A stretch of 64,000 bases of DNA from Bifidobacterium reuteri DSM 23975 (GTDB lineage Bacteria; Actinomycetota; Actinomycetes; Actinomycetales; Bifidobacteriaceae). Below are positions 10,114 to 19,104 of this stretch, one piece after another. The notes below the pieces were generated by a model, which saw only the letters and a program-made list of their open reading frames with translations, was not told the origin of the DNA and made no database searches. The stretch lies in the NCBI RefSeq assembly GCF_000741695.1, contig NZ_JGZK01000003.1:248001-312000 (forward strand). The letters run 5' to 3'. The position numbers were made by a program, and so were the translations under genes. Within the stretch, counting starts at the first letter, position 1. Every line of letters begins with the position of its first letter.

Positions 10114-10183
10114 ATGATATCCGATAAGACTTCAGCATCCGAGGGAAACCGTCATGATTGCCGCCCTGCAATCCCACTGACAA

Positions 10184-10264
10184 TGAATCATCCCTGCGTC
10201 ATCCTTGTGTCATTGAATCATCCTTGAATGCAACGTTTCCTCCGGTGCTTTCAGGGATGATTCA
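10184..10264 (+). promoter_or_regulatory. Repeated TCATCCYTG motif upstream of response regulator
   Basis: Four copies of TCATCCYTG lie here: 10188-10196, 10199-10207, 10218-10226, and inverted at 10252-10260. Three of them sit in a longer unit TGAATCATCC(C/T)TG (10184-10196, 10214-10226, inverted 10252-10264). Two direct copies start 30 bp apart, about three helical turns. Position just ahead of a NarL-type regulator fits an autoregulatory operator. One further copy lies upstream of the ABC ATPase gene at 15070-15078. The role is inferred. Confidence 0.55.
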
Positions 10265-10298
10265 GGGTTGATGTGCAGCAGAAGATGACGCGAACCGG

Positions 10299-10314
10299 AT
10301 ACAGTGGGAATCAT
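10299..10314 (+). promoter_or_regulatory. Likely -10 element and start region of the response regulator
   Basis: The 16-mer ATACAGTGGGAATCAT here also occurs, in the same orientation relative to transcription, ahead of the ABC ATPase gene (complement of 14998-15013). If TACAGT is the -10 hexamer, transcription would begin at or next to the ATG at 10313, implying a leaderless mRNA. Confidence 0.4.
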
Positions 10315-11071
10315 GAATGAGAGCGGAAGCATTCGCGTGATCATCGCGGACGATCAGGAATTGGTGCGCGCCGGATTCGCCATGGTCATCGGCTCGCAGC
10401 CGGATATGGAAGTGGTCGGGCAGGCGTCCGACGGCACGGACGCCGTGCAGTTGACGCAATCCCTCCAACCGGATGTGGTGCTGATGGATGTGCGCATGCC
10501 CGGCATGGACGGCATCGAAGCAACACGTCGCATCGCTTCGGCAAGCGACTCAGGCGATGGCAAACGGCCCATCAGGGTGATCATCCTGACCACGTTCGAT
10601 TTGGACGAGTATGTGATGGCGGCCATCAACGCCGGCGCTTCGGGGTTCCTGCTAAAGGATACCGAGCCGGAGACACTGCTCAATTCGATTCGTACAGTAT
10701 TCCAAGGCAATGCGATTATCGCGCCGTCCGCCACGAAGCGGCTCATCGAGAAGATGGTTCAGGACGGGTATGCACAGCATGAATCGTCAGACGATATACC
10801 TTCCAGTGCCGTCGTCGGCGCCGGTTATGCGAAGACCGGAGGCACCGCGAATCAGCCGTTCTACACCGACCCGGAGCTGGGCCTGCTCACCGATCGCGAA
10901 CGCGAGGTGCTCGTCGAGGTCGCCCACGGACTGAGCAATCAGGAGATCGCGGACAGACTGTTCATCTCCTTGCCCACGGTGAAAACACACGTGGCGCACA
11001 TCCTGTCCAAGATCCACGCCCGAGACCGCGTCCAGGCCGTGGTCTTCGCCTACGACAACGGTTTGGTGTAG
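10313..11071 (+). CDS. NarL/FixJ-family response regulator
   Basis: A 252-residue two-domain regulator. The receiver domain shows the acidic pair in IIADDQELV, phosphoacceptor D59 in LMDVRMPGMDG, the switch Thr in ILTTFD and the Lys in LLKDTEPE. The C-terminal LuxR-type helix-turn-helix is LTDREREVLVEVAHGLSNQE followed by PTVKTHVAHILSKI. ATG 10313 is chosen over the in-frame GTG at 10304 because the latter lies in the likely -10 element. It is the partner of the upstream kinase and, judging by shared promoter motifs, probably controls itself and the neighbouring ABC exporter. Confidence 0.93.
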   Translation: MNESGSIRVIIADDQELVRAGFAMVIGSQPDMEVVGQASDGTDAVQLTQSLQPDVVLMDVRMPGMDGIEATRRIASASDSGDGKRPIRVIILTTFDLDEYVMAAINAGASGFLLKDTEPETLLNSIRTVFQGNAIIAPSATKRLIEKMVQDGYAQHESSDDIPSSAVVGAGYAKTGGTANQPFYTDPELGLLTDREREVLVEVAHGLSNQEIADRLFISLPTVKTHVAHILSKIHARDRVQAVVFAYDNGLV

Positions 11072-11117
11072 CGGACCCACTCGTTACTTTTCCTGGAAAC
11101 GGCTGCCAACGAAGCTG

Positions 11118-11156
11118 ATTGAGGGGAGCGCCCGCCTTACGGGTACTCCCCTCAAT
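11118..11156 (+). terminator. Terminator hairpin after response regulator
   Basis: Perfect 11-bp arms at 11118-11128 and 11146-11156 (ATTGAGGGGAG and its complement) lie 47 bp after the regulator stop, between it and the convergent permease gene. The flanks give only a short T-rich tail, so it may serve both strands. Confidence 0.6.
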
Positions 11157-11245
11157 TGCATGTATTGGCCCCTCTCAGAAAAGGGAACCAATCGTGCAGC
11201 TATGAACCGCTGTACAAATCACCTGTCAGCGCTGCGGCCAAGCCA

Positions 11246-14017
11246 CTAGGCTTCGGCCAATGCGACCACCGGCGGCACACTGACCGCGCGACGGGCCGGC
11301 GCGATACTCGCGAGCAACGCGGCAAGCGCCGCAACACCAAGCACCAGTCCGTTGGTGGCCCAGTCGAACGGCAACGCCACGGTGGCGTACAGGCTGAACA
11401 CCATGTAGGAGCCGAGCCAGCCGAACAGTGTGCCCAGCGCCACGCCCGCCACGCCGGAGACGAGCGAGAGCAGCAGCGCCTCGGCCGCGAGTGAGCGCCG
11501 CAGCTGTCCGCGAGTCATGCCGATGGCGCGCAGCGTGGCGGATTCGCGGGTGCGCTCGATCACGGAGAGTGACAGCGTGTTCGCCACGCCCACGAGCGCG
11601 ATAAGCACAGCCACGGCAATCAATCCCACCAGCAGGGCCATCATGCTGTCGATCGTGGTCTCCCACATCGAACGTTCGGCCACCGGTCCGGACACGCTCA
11701 CACCCGGGGCTGCCGAGAACGCCTGCTGCACGTTGGTGAGCACGTCGTTCATCGTGATGCCGGCAGCGTCCGCATCCACGCGCATGAGCAGCATGTGGCC
11801 GGCGGTTTCGAGGTCGCCATCGGTGAAATGCTCGGCGTTGACGAACGCCACCGCGCCGTAGTCGGAGGAGACGCGGCGGTAGTCGGCCTGCTGGGGCTTG
11901 AGGGTGATCGGCTTGCGGCCGGCGGCACCGGTCTCGGTATCGGTCTCGACGCCGGCCGGATTCTCCCGGAAGACGACGGAACTGTCGAAACCGACCTTCT
12001 TGCCATCCATGGCGTTGATCGTCGGCAGCAGCACGTCGCCCGACCCGATCGAGACACCGCTCAGATCGGCCTTCATCACCTTCGCGAGCGCGGCAGTGTC
12101 CTTGACTCCGACGAGCATCACGGACAGCTCCTTGCCGTCCTTCGTAGTGACGTACCGCACGGTGGTGGGCGCGTAGAGGGAGGCGGCCACGCCCTTGGCC
12201 TCGGCGGCGTCCGTGGCCTGCTTGTCGGTCATGTCGTTGCCGGCGGCGATCATGTCCACGCTGTAGCGCTGGTCCAAGGCCACTTCCATGGTCTGCTTGC
12301 CGCTGGCGGCACCGGTGGCGATGGTGGACACAAGCGTGACGCCGATGAGCAGCGCGGCACCGGTGGCCGCCACACGACGCGGGTTCTTCTGGATGTTCGC
12401 GTTGGCGATTCTCGCGCTGGGGCCTGCCAACGAGACGACCGATCCCACGCCGCGCATGAGCAGCGGCAGCCAAAACGCGGCGGACAGCACCAGTCCCAAG
12501 AAGACCAGCGCGCATCCGGCGATGGCCATGAGCAGGACGACCGCATACCGCTCGATAAGCGCGTCATGCCCGACAAGCGACTCGTGCATCTGCCATGCGG
12601 CGAACACGGCGAGTGCCACGCCGGCAACCACAAGGATGCCCGAGAAGACGGCCCGTACCACGCCTGCCCGGCGTGTGTCCGTCAGTTCGATGGGGCGCAG
12701 CGCCTCGAGCGGCGTCACGGCGGTGGCGGCACGCGCGGAGCCGAGCGAGGCGAGCACGGTCATCACCACGCCAAACGCGATGGGCACCACGAACGCCTGC
12801 CAGCTGAGGATCAGCCTGGCCCTCAACTCGTCGCCGCCCATGAGTCCCGAAGCGCACAGGCCGGCAATGATGCCGATACCCAGCGCCACGCCGAGCAGTG
12901 AGGCGACCAATCCGAGCACACCTGCCTCGAGCAGCACGGAAGCGTACAGCTGCCCCTTCTGGGCGCCGATTGTGCGCAGCAGCGCCAGAGTACGGCGGCG
13001 TTGCGCCACCAGCACCTGGAACGTGTTGGCGATCACCAGCGCGGCCACGACCATTGCCAGAATGCCGAAGCTCAGGAGGAACACGGTGGTGATGCTGAGC
13101 CCGCCGTCCGCGTCGAGATTTTGCAACGCATCCTTGTCGATGTCCGCGCGGCTCATGACGACGTAGTATTCCGGCATCAGCTTGGCGACGCGTTCGGCGG
13201 CGGCCTGCGCCTTGGCATCACCTTCCCGGCCTTCTCCGGCACCGGCGAGGTCGAGGTAGAGCGTATTGGCGGCGACGTCGTTGAATTCCGCCGCGCCGGA
13301 CATGGTGGCCAGCACGTTGTTCGACAGGACGGACGCGCCGCCGTAATAGGAGTACGCGCCGTTCGGATCGTCGGTCAGGCCGGTTACGCGCACCGTCATT
13401 GCGGAGCTGTTGGCGCCGCCAGCCGTCGAGGCCCCGCCGGCAGAGGCGTCAGCATCATCGGCGGCGCCAGCAACAGCGGCATCCCCCTCGATCGCCGCCT
13501 GAGCAGCCGGGGAATTCACCGTGACCGTATCACCCACGCCCACGCCGAGCTGCTCGGCGACGGACCTCGGCATGGCGATCTCGTCGTTGTCGATCGGCTG
13601 GTTGCCGTCCGCAATGGTGACCGGCAGTAGCGAGAGGCTCTTCGCGGTGCCGATGGCGATGCCGGTGACGTGCCGGTCGCCCTTGGCGACGGTCAATCTG
13701 GGCACGGTCGCATCGACTCGTACGTCCTCGACCCCGTCGATGGTGCGCAACTGGTCAAGCTGGAAGTCGGCGACGGTAGTGGCGTACGCCTTGTTCTGCT
13801 CGTCTTCAGTGGCGTTCTTCAATGCTTCGGAGTCGGTCGTCACCACATAGTTCGCCCCACCGTATAGCGCGGTCTGCTGGTGGACGAGCGAGTCGCCCAT
13901 CGTGTTCGAGAACAGGAACGTGGCGGCGATGAACGCGGTGCCGATCAGGATGGCGATGCCGGCGGGAATGAGCATCCTGCCGTTCTTGCGCATGAGTTTC
14001 AAGGTGATGTCGAACAT
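11246..14017 (-). CDS. MacB/FtsX-type ABC transporter permease, two-module
   Basis: A 923-residue permease with an N-terminal membrane segment, a large extracytoplasmic domain (~45-290), a three-segment FtsX core (~310-430), two further membrane segments, a second extracytoplasmic domain (~540-770) and a terminal FtsX core with the RTRESATLRAIGMTRGQL loop. This duplicated layout is typical of actinobacterial lipoprotein/antimicrobial-peptide exporters. ATG 14017 is chosen because GGGGAG lies nine bases upstream; the TTG further up lies before that site. It follows its ATPase by 17 bp. The extracellular domain has an Ala/Asp/Gly-rich low-complexity insert at about residues 170-200. Confidence 0.9.
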   Translation of the reverse strand: MFDITLKLMRKNGRMLIPAGIAILIGTAFIAATFLFSNTMGDSLVHQQTALYGGANYVVTTDSEALKNATEDEQNKAYATTVADFQLDQLRTIDGVEDVRVDATVPRLTVAKGDRHVTGIAIGTAKSLSLLPVTIADGNQPIDNDEIAMPRSVAEQLGVGVGDTVTVNSPAAQAAIEGDAAVAGAADDADASAGGASTAGGANSSAMTVRVTGLTDDPNGAYSYYGGASVLSNNVLATMSGAAEFNDVAANTLYLDLAGAGEGREGDAKAQAAAERVAKLMPEYYVVMSRADIDKDALQNLDADGGLSITTVFLLSFGILAMVVAALVIANTFQVLVAQRRRTLALLRTIGAQKGQLYASVLLEAGVLGLVASLLGVALGIGIIAGLCASGLMGGDELRARLILSWQAFVVPIAFGVVMTVLASLGSARAATAVTPLEALRPIELTDTRRAGVVRAVFSGILVVAGVALAVFAAWQMHESLVGHDALIERYAVVLLMAIAGCALVFLGLVLSAAFWLPLLMRGVGSVVSLAGPSARIANANIQKNPRRVAATGAALLIGVTLVSTIATGAASGKQTMEVALDQRYSVDMIAAGNDMTDKQATDAAEAKGVAASLYAPTTVRYVTTKDGKELSVMLVGVKDTAALAKVMKADLSGVSIGSGDVLLPTINAMDGKKVGFDSSVVFRENPAGVETDTETGAAGRKPITLKPQQADYRRVSSDYGAVAFVNAEHFTDGDLETAGHMLLMRVDADAAGITMNDVLTNVQQAFSAAPGVSVSGPVAERSMWETTIDSMMALLVGLIAVAVLIALVGVANTLSLSVIERTRESATLRAIGMTRGQLRRSLAAEALLLSLVSGVAGVALGTLFGWLGSYMVFSLYATVALPFDWATNGLVLGVAALAALLASIAPARRAVSVPPVVALAEA

Positions 14018-14034
14018 GATTCGCGACTCCCCTC

Positions 14035-14952
14035 TCAAGCGGCGTGACGCGCGGTCGCAGCGGCACGGCGGTGGCTTGAGCGACGCTTCGCGGAGGGTTC
14101 GGCGTCACTGTCGGCGAATGCATCCGCCCTTACGAAATGGTCGTGAGCATCGGACGCCACCGCGGCACGCGTAGCCCGTTCGCGTTCGGCCATGAGCAGG
14201 TTGTTCATGGCTTCGGCGGTGGGATGCGGCTCATCGGCCACGATGCGCCCGTCCGCGAATACGATGGCCCGGTCGGCGTACGATGCGGCCACGGCGTCGT
14301 GCGTGACCATGACGATGGTCTGGTCGAGCTCATTGACCGACTGCTTGAGGAATCCGAGCACTTCGGCGCTGGAGACGGAATCGAGGTTGCCGGTAGGCTC
14401 GTCGGCGAAGACGAGGCTGGGCTTGGTGATGAGGGCCCTTGCGATGGCCACGCGCTGTTGCTGGCCTCCGGACAGTTCATTGGGGCGGTGGTTCAGTCGC
14501 TGCCTAAGCCCCAGGGTCTCCACCAACAGGTCGAACCACGCCCGGTCGGCTTTGGCACCGGCAAGGGTCAGCGGCATGAGAATGTTCTGCTCGGCGGTGA
14601 ACATGGGCAGCAAGTTGAAGCTCTGGAAGATGAACCCGATCTTGTTGCGACGCAGCAGGGTGAGCTGTTTGTCGTTCATACGGGTCAGGTCCTTGCCTCC
14701 GAACAGAATGCGCCCCGAGGTGGCGGAGTCCAGTCCGGCCAGTGTGTGCATCAACGTGGACTTGCCGGAACCGGATGGTCCCATGATGGCGGTGAAGCGC
14801 CCGCGCTCGAAGCTCACGTTCACATCGCGCAACGCATGCACCGCATTTGCTCCGGAGCCGTAATCCTTGACGAGGTCTACGGCTTGAATGGCTATGCCTC
14901 TGGACGGAAGCTGCATGGATTGCGAATGTACAGGCGAATTGCCGACAGTCAT
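14035..14952 (-). CDS. ABC transporter ATP-binding protein (MacB/LolD type)
   Basis: A 305-residue ATPase with Walker A GPSGSGKST, Q-loop FIFQSFNLLP, signature LSGGQQQRVAIARAL, Walker B LVFADEPTGNLDS and the H-loop MVTHD. It powers the adjacent 923-residue permease. Beyond the normal ~235-residue domain there is a ~65-residue charged tail rich in Ala, Asp and Arg, which is unusual and of unknown role. The promoter region shares a 16-mer with the neighbouring response regulator, so this unit is probably its target. Confidence 0.93.
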   Translation of the reverse strand: MTVGNSPVHSQSMQLPSRGIAIQAVDLVKDYGSGANAVHALRDVNVSFERGRFTAIMGPSGSGKSTLMHTLAGLDSATSGRILFGGKDLTRMNDKQLTLLRRNKIGFIFQSFNLLPMFTAEQNILMPLTLAGAKADRAWFDLLVETLGLRQRLNHRPNELSGGQQQRVAIARALITKPSLVFADEPTGNLDSVSSAEVLGFLKQSVNELDQTIVMVTHDAVAASYADRAIVFADGRIVADEPHPTAEAMNNLLMAERERATRAAVASDAHDHFVRADAFADSDAEPSAKRRSSHRRAAATARHAA

Positions 14953-14997
14953 GATCGTCTCTCCTCTTCTTGTGACCGGAACTGTGATATCCGGATG

Positions 14998-15013
14998 ATG
15001 ATTCCCACTGTAT
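14998..15013 (-). promoter_or_regulatory. Likely promoter core of the ABC exporter operon
   Basis: The minus-strand sequence ATACAGTGGGAATCAT is identical to the element at the response-regulator start (10299-10314). A TCATCCTTG copy lies further upstream at 15070-15078. This gives a 5' leader of about 45 nt before the ATPase ATG at 14952. Function is inferred from shared sequence and position. Confidence 0.4.
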
Positions 15014-15078
15014 GAAGAGGAGAATGCGCCTCACATCGTGCGCAGGACTGAATTCCATGGTCGCCATCCTCATCCTTG

Positions 15079-15217
15079 AGGACTATGCCTGTCTTTTTCC
15101 GGCGGGTTCTGGCAGCCGGTCGTTACTGCTCCCATTGCCGGTAGTTTGCCTGTCATTGACGGCCACAACAGTCGTCGGAGTGACCGTCCGCCGGATTCAT
15201 CGTCACACGGCAAACGG
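15079..15217. other. Intergenic stretch with nothing recognised
   Basis: Between the ABC-operon promoter region and the metY terminator no coding region, RNA gene or repeat was recognised. Short open frames lack ribosome sites. Confidence 0.5.
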
Positions 15218-15250
15218 AAAGCCCGCGCTGCATGACTCAGCGCGGGCTTT
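15218..15250 (-). terminator. Intrinsic terminator of metY
   Basis: Perfect 13-bp GC-rich arms at 15218-15230 and 15238-15250 with a 7-nt loop lie 98 bp beyond the metY stop. The minus-strand 3' flank has short T runs. Confidence 0.75.
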
Positions 15251-15348
15251 CACTCCCCCATTTCAATTCCGCTCATCCATGATGCACCCCATAAGCATCA
15301 TGCCCTTCAATCGGAATTGATGGCTTCCTTATCGCCTCTACCTCCTAC

Positions 15349-16662
15349 TCACTTGGCAAGACCGGAGGCACGAACGGCTTCGAAGCCACCCTTGAGGTCG
15401 TCGAGGATGTCCTCGATGTTCTCGGTGCCGATGGACAGGCGGATGGTGCCCTGGTGGATGCCCTGGTCCTCGAGCTCCTCCAGAGTCTCCTGGGAGTGCG
15501 TGGTGGAGGCCGGGTGGATGACGAGGGACTTCACGTCAGCGACGTTGGCCAGCAGGGAGAACAGGTGCAGGTTGTCAATGAAGACACGGGCCGCGTCCTT
15601 ACCACCCTTGATGTCGAAGGTGAAGATGGAGCCGGCGCCGTTCGGGAAGTACTTCTTGTACAGCTCGTGGTCGCGGCGACCTTCGATGGATGGGTGGGAG
15701 ACGGACTCGACTTCCGGCACGGTCTGCAGGTATTCGACGACCTTCAACGCGTTCTCGACGTGGCGCTCGACGCGCAGGGACAGGGTCTCGGTGCCCTGCA
15801 GCAGCAGGAAGGCGGCGAACGGGGACAGGGTGGCGCCGGTGTCGCGCAGCAGGATGGCGCGGATGCGGGTCACGAAGGCGGTGCCGCCCAGAGCCTCGTA
15901 GAAGTTGAGGCCGTGGTAGGACGGATCCGGCTCGGTGAGGGTCGGGAACTTGCCCGGAACCTCAGCCCAGTTGAAGTTGCCGCCTTCGACGACGACACCG
16001 CCCAGCGTGGTGCCGTGGCCGCCGATGAACTTGGTGGCGGATTCGACCACGACATCGGCGCCGTGCTCGAGCGGACGGAACAGGTACGGGGTGGCGAAGG
16101 TGTTGTCCACGATCACCGGCAGATGATGCTTGTGGGCGATTGCGGAGATGGCCTCGAAGTCCGGCAGGTCGGCGTTCGGGTTGCCGAAGGTCTCGAAGTA
16201 GACGAGCTTGGTGTTCTCCTGGATGGCGTCCTCGAAGTTCTGCGGGACCTCAGGATCGACGAAGGTGGTGGTGATGCCGTCGCGCGGCAGGGTGTGCTTG
16301 AGCAGGTTGAAGGTGCCGCCGTAGATGTTCTTGGAGGAGACGATGTGGTCGCCGGACTGGGTGATGTTACGCACGGCGTACTCGACGGCGGCCGCGCCGG
16401 AGGCGACGGCGATGCCGGCGGTGCCACCTTCAAGGGCGGCGATGCGGTCCTCGAAGACGCCCTGGGTGGAGTTGGTCAGACGGCCGTAGATGTTGCCCGG
16501 GTCTGCAAGGCCGAAGCGGGCCTCGGCGTGGTCGAAGTTGTGGAAGACGTAGCTGGTGGTGGCGTAGATCGGCACTGCGCGGGAGTCGGTGGCCGGATCG
16601 GCCTGCTCCTGGCCCACGTGCAGCTGCAGGGTTTCAAAACGGTACTTCTTGTTCTCGGCCAT
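15349..16662 (-). CDS. metY: O-acetylhomoserine sulfhydrylase (aminocarboxypropyltransferase)
   Basis: A 437-residue Cys/Met metabolism PLP enzyme starting [18 protein letters not shown]. It has the [20 protein letters not shown] substrate/PLP region, DNTFATPYL, and the PLP-lysine motif [13 protein letters not shown]. It makes homocysteine from O-acetylhomoserine and sulfide, direct sulfhydrylation in methionine synthesis. ATG 16662 has AAGGAG seven bases upstream. It is divergent from a pyridoxal kinase gene, which supplies the cofactor class it needs. No SAM riboswitch was recognised upstream. Confidence 0.93.
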   Translation of the reverse strand: MAENKKYRFETLQLHVGQEQADPATDSRAVPIYATTSYVFHNFDHAEARFGLADPGNIYGRLTNSTQGVFEDRIAALEGGTAGIAVASGAAAVEYAVRNITQSGDHIVSSKNIYGGTFNLLKHTLPRDGITTTFVDPEVPQNFEDAIQENTKLVYFETFGNPNADLPDFEAISAIAHKHHLPVIVDNTFATPYLFRPLEHGADVVVESATKFIGGHGTTLGGVVVEGGNFNWAEVPGKFPTLTEPDPSYHGLNFYEALGGTAFVTRIRAILLRDTGATLSPFAAFLLLQGTETLSLRVERHVENALKVVEYLQTVPEVESVSHPSIEGRRDHELYKKYFPNGAGSIFTFDIKGGKDAARVFIDNLHLFSLLANVADVKSLVIHPASTTHSQETLEELEDQGIHQGTIRLSIGTENIEDILDDLKGGFEAVRASGLAK

Positions 16663-17005
16663 GATGTGCTCCTTGTCGTCGGTCGCGAGGTTCTTTTCCT
16701 TGCCACCCGCCTGCCGTATTCGGCGGTTGGCGAGGTGTTGGTTATGAAGGTACGCGCGGCGGATAGCGCGGCGCAAGCCAGACGTTATCGGGGTTGCCTA
16801 TAGACCCTTATCAGCCGTTGGAATCCTTGGCGTTCACCCACCCTTCACACCGCCGAAATACCCTCCGGCAATCCCGCGACACGCCGAAGCGGCATCACCG
16901 TGGACTACGCTCGTCACTGTTGTCCGCGGTTCTTCATCAGACTTTTCGTCTGGGCTGTAATGCGGACGAGATCGCATGCAGCAACATCATCGGAAGACCT
17001 GGACC
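16663..17005. promoter_or_regulatory. Divergent intergenic region, metY and pdxY
   Basis: This 343-bp region must hold both promoters. I see the metY ribosome site but no convincing riboswitch stem set, repeat or small gene. Confidence 0.5.
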
Positions 17006-17878
17006 ATGACCGACGTGACCTTGTATGAACGTGACCCGAAGTACATCCCGCGCGTTGCCGCCGTACACGATATGTGCGGCTATGGCAAATGCTCGCTGAC
17101 CGCGGCGATACCGATCCTCTCCGCGGCCGGATGCGACGTGTGCCCGGTCCCCACCGCCCTGTTCTCCGCGCACACCAAGTATCAGGTGTTCACGTTCCAC
17201 GACACCACGGATATCCTTTCCGGATATCTCGACGCCTGGCAGGCCGAGGATGTGGAGCTCGACGCCGTGTATTCGGGGTTCCTTGGCTCACCGGAGCAGG
17301 TGGCGATCATCCAGAGGCTGTACAGCGACTACCCTGCCGCCCTGCGGCTGGTCGACCCGGTGATGGGAGACGGCGGACGGACGTACACCACGTATACGCC
17401 CGAACTATGCGAGGCGATGGGGGCGTTGGCGACCGGCGCCGATGTCCTGATGCCGAATCTCACCGAAGCATGCATCCTCACCCATCGCGACTACCAAGGC
17501 CAGGATCTGAACGACGATCAGGTGAATGGTTTGCTGGATGCGCTGCTTGAGTTGGGTGCCAAGAACGTGGTGCTCAAGGGCATCGACCATGGCGATGACC
17601 GTATCGTCAATTATGTGGCTTCGGCATCGGACGGCGCTGCAGGCAAGATCGAGCTGAAGCACCTCAAACTGCCGTACATGATCCACGGCACCGGCGACGT
17701 CTTCGCATCCGCACTGTGCGGGGCGGTGATGGCGGGCCGCGGTCTGGCGGAATCCGCGCGGATCGCCGGCGAATTCGTGCGCCATGCGATGGCAAGCACC
17801 CGTGACCAGCCGCACTTCGAGGACCGTGGGGTCAGTTTCGAGCTCAACCTCGGCGAGCTCACCGATCTGGTGCGCTAA
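17006..17878 (+). CDS. pdxY: Pyridoxal/pyridoxamine kinase (PdxY/ThiD-like ribokinase fold)
   Basis: A 290-residue kinase of the PdxK/PdxY group that phosphorylates vitamin B6 forms. Substrate-side motifs are VHDMCGYGKCSLTAA and FSAHTKYQVF; the nucleotide region includes DPVMGDGG and the anion-hole motif HGTGDVFASALCGA with the catalytic Asp. ATG 17006 has GGAAG upstream; an upstream ATG at 16976 would add ten residues. It converges on the permease gene at 17899 with only 20 bp between stops and no hairpin. Confidence 0.9.
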   Translation: MTDVTLYERDPKYIPRVAAVHDMCGYGKCSLTAAIPILSAAGCDVCPVPTALFSAHTKYQVFTFHDTTDILSGYLDAWQAEDVELDAVYSGFLGSPEQVAIIQRLYSDYPAALRLVDPVMGDGGRTYTTYTPELCEAMGALATGADVLMPNLTEACILTHRDYQGQDLNDDQVNGLLDALLELGAKNVVLKGIDHGDDRIVNYVASASDGAAGKIELKHLKLPYMIHGTGDVFASALCGAVMAGRGLAESARIAGEFVRHAMASTRDQPHFEDRGVSFELNLGELTDLVR

Positions 17879-17898
17879 GGCCTGCACCGAGACGCGGC

Positions 17899-19104
17899 CT
17901 ACCGGTTCTTGAAGTACCTGAGCAAGTGGCTTTCCCGGGTGAGCATCACCGCGACCCCCGCGCCCGACAGCACGCCCACCACTGCAGCGACCGGAACCCG
18001 AAGCATCGTGTCGGCGAGCGCCGCGGCCTCCGCATCCCCGTTCTGCAACCATACCCATGCCCACAATGGACTGGTCAACAGCACTGCAGCGGTCGCCCAT
18101 ACGATCGTCTCCAACACGATCTGCATCAACAGCGCGGTTTTCGGAACCCCGCAATGCAACGCGGAAGCCATCTCGAGTCTGCGCGTCCATGTAGCGATGA
18201 ATCCCAATGCCATCGCGGCCACCAAAGCGATCCACGGCGTGTAGGCGGTCAGTCTCACGCGGAACAGGGACGCACTGTCCAGTGCGCTGCCTTTGCTCAT
18301 GTTGAGCTTGGCGATCTGAGGACGTTCCTGCGTGGCATCCATGCCGGAACCGATGCCCGTCATGCGCAGCAACGATTCGATGTCCTTGGTCTCGGGCCAG
18401 GTGCGCACCCAACACTGGCTGAATGATTCCGACGAGTTGGCGGGCACCGGAGCCAACGCAACATACGAGAATCCTGACTTGCGACCGTCGTCCGGCCACT
18501 CGAACACCCCGGACACCTGTACGTTGCGCCCGTCCCGCAATGCCAGGACACTGCCCGCCGCGGCGGCGAACGGCTTGGCCGCTTCGGCCGAGAGCATCAC
18601 GCCTTCCTCACCGTCTTCCGATGCGGTCTCGGTATCGGCGTCCTTCGAAACCGAGACCTGCTCCCCTCCACCGGACAGGTCGTCGGCGCTCGTGCCTGTA
18701 GTGCTCAAAGCGAACACCCTACGCGCCCCCGGCGTGATCTCCATCAAGGGCACTCCTGTGGATGGCAGGGCCGCGAACACCAGCTTCTGGTCGGTCTGTC
18801 GTACAGCGCCAGCCGCTTCGACACCATCCAATGAGGCAAGCCGGTCGCAGGCGGCGCCATCGATGTGATTGTTGTATTCCATTACCCATGTCGAGCCGCC
18901 GGCTGCCACGTATTCATCGGTCTGTCGCTGAATGGAGGCGATAGTCAGCCAATCAGCACCGACCAGCAGGAGAATCAGGCATGCAAGTCCCACCGCCAGC
19001 GCACATGCATGACTGGTGCCGCTGATCAGGTCGCGCCACGCCTCCCCCAGCATGCCGACAAGTCGCATGCGCGCGATCTTGGCTTCACGCTGCAGCTGCG
19101 TCAT
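17899..19104 (-). CDS. MacB-like ABC transporter permease (single FtsX core)
   Basis: A 401-residue protein with an N-terminal membrane segment (~25-50), an extracytoplasmic domain (~55-270) and three C-terminal membrane segments, the MacB half-transporter layout. ATG 19104 has a perfect GGAGGTG site and lies 20 bp inside the end of the ATPase gene, so translation is coupled. Together with the ATPase and the adaptor it forms a tripartite-like exporter in a Gram-positive envelope, downstream of lipoprotein genes and a two-component system. Substrate unknown. Confidence 0.82.
   Translation of the reverse strand: MTQLQREAKIARMRLVGMLGEAWRDLISGTSHACALAVGLACLILLLVGADWLTIASIQRQTDEYVAAGGSTWVMEYNNHIDGAACDRLASLDGVEAAGAVRQTDQKLVFAALPSTGVPLMEITPGARRVFALSTTGTSADDLSGGGEQVSVSKDADTETASEDGEEGVMLSAEAAKPFAAAAGSVLALRDGRNVQVSGVFEWPDDGRKSGFSYVALAPVPANSSESFSQCWVRTWPETKDIESLLRMTGIGSGMDATQERPQIAKLNMSKGSALDSASLFRVRLTAYTPWIALVAAMALGFIATWTRRLEMASALHCGVPKTALLMQIVLETIVWATAAVLLTSPLWAWVWLQNGDAEAAALADTMLRVPVAAVVGVLSGAGVAVMLTRESHLLRYFKNR

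Noticed and set aside
15454-16803. 449-codon open frame opposite metY
   Set aside because: Same reasoning: no domain, low-complexity translation, complete overlap with a conserved enzyme gene.
16663-17005. SAM or other methionine-related riboswitch ahead of metY
   Set aside because: I could not find the required stem set or an anti-terminator/terminator pair in the region.
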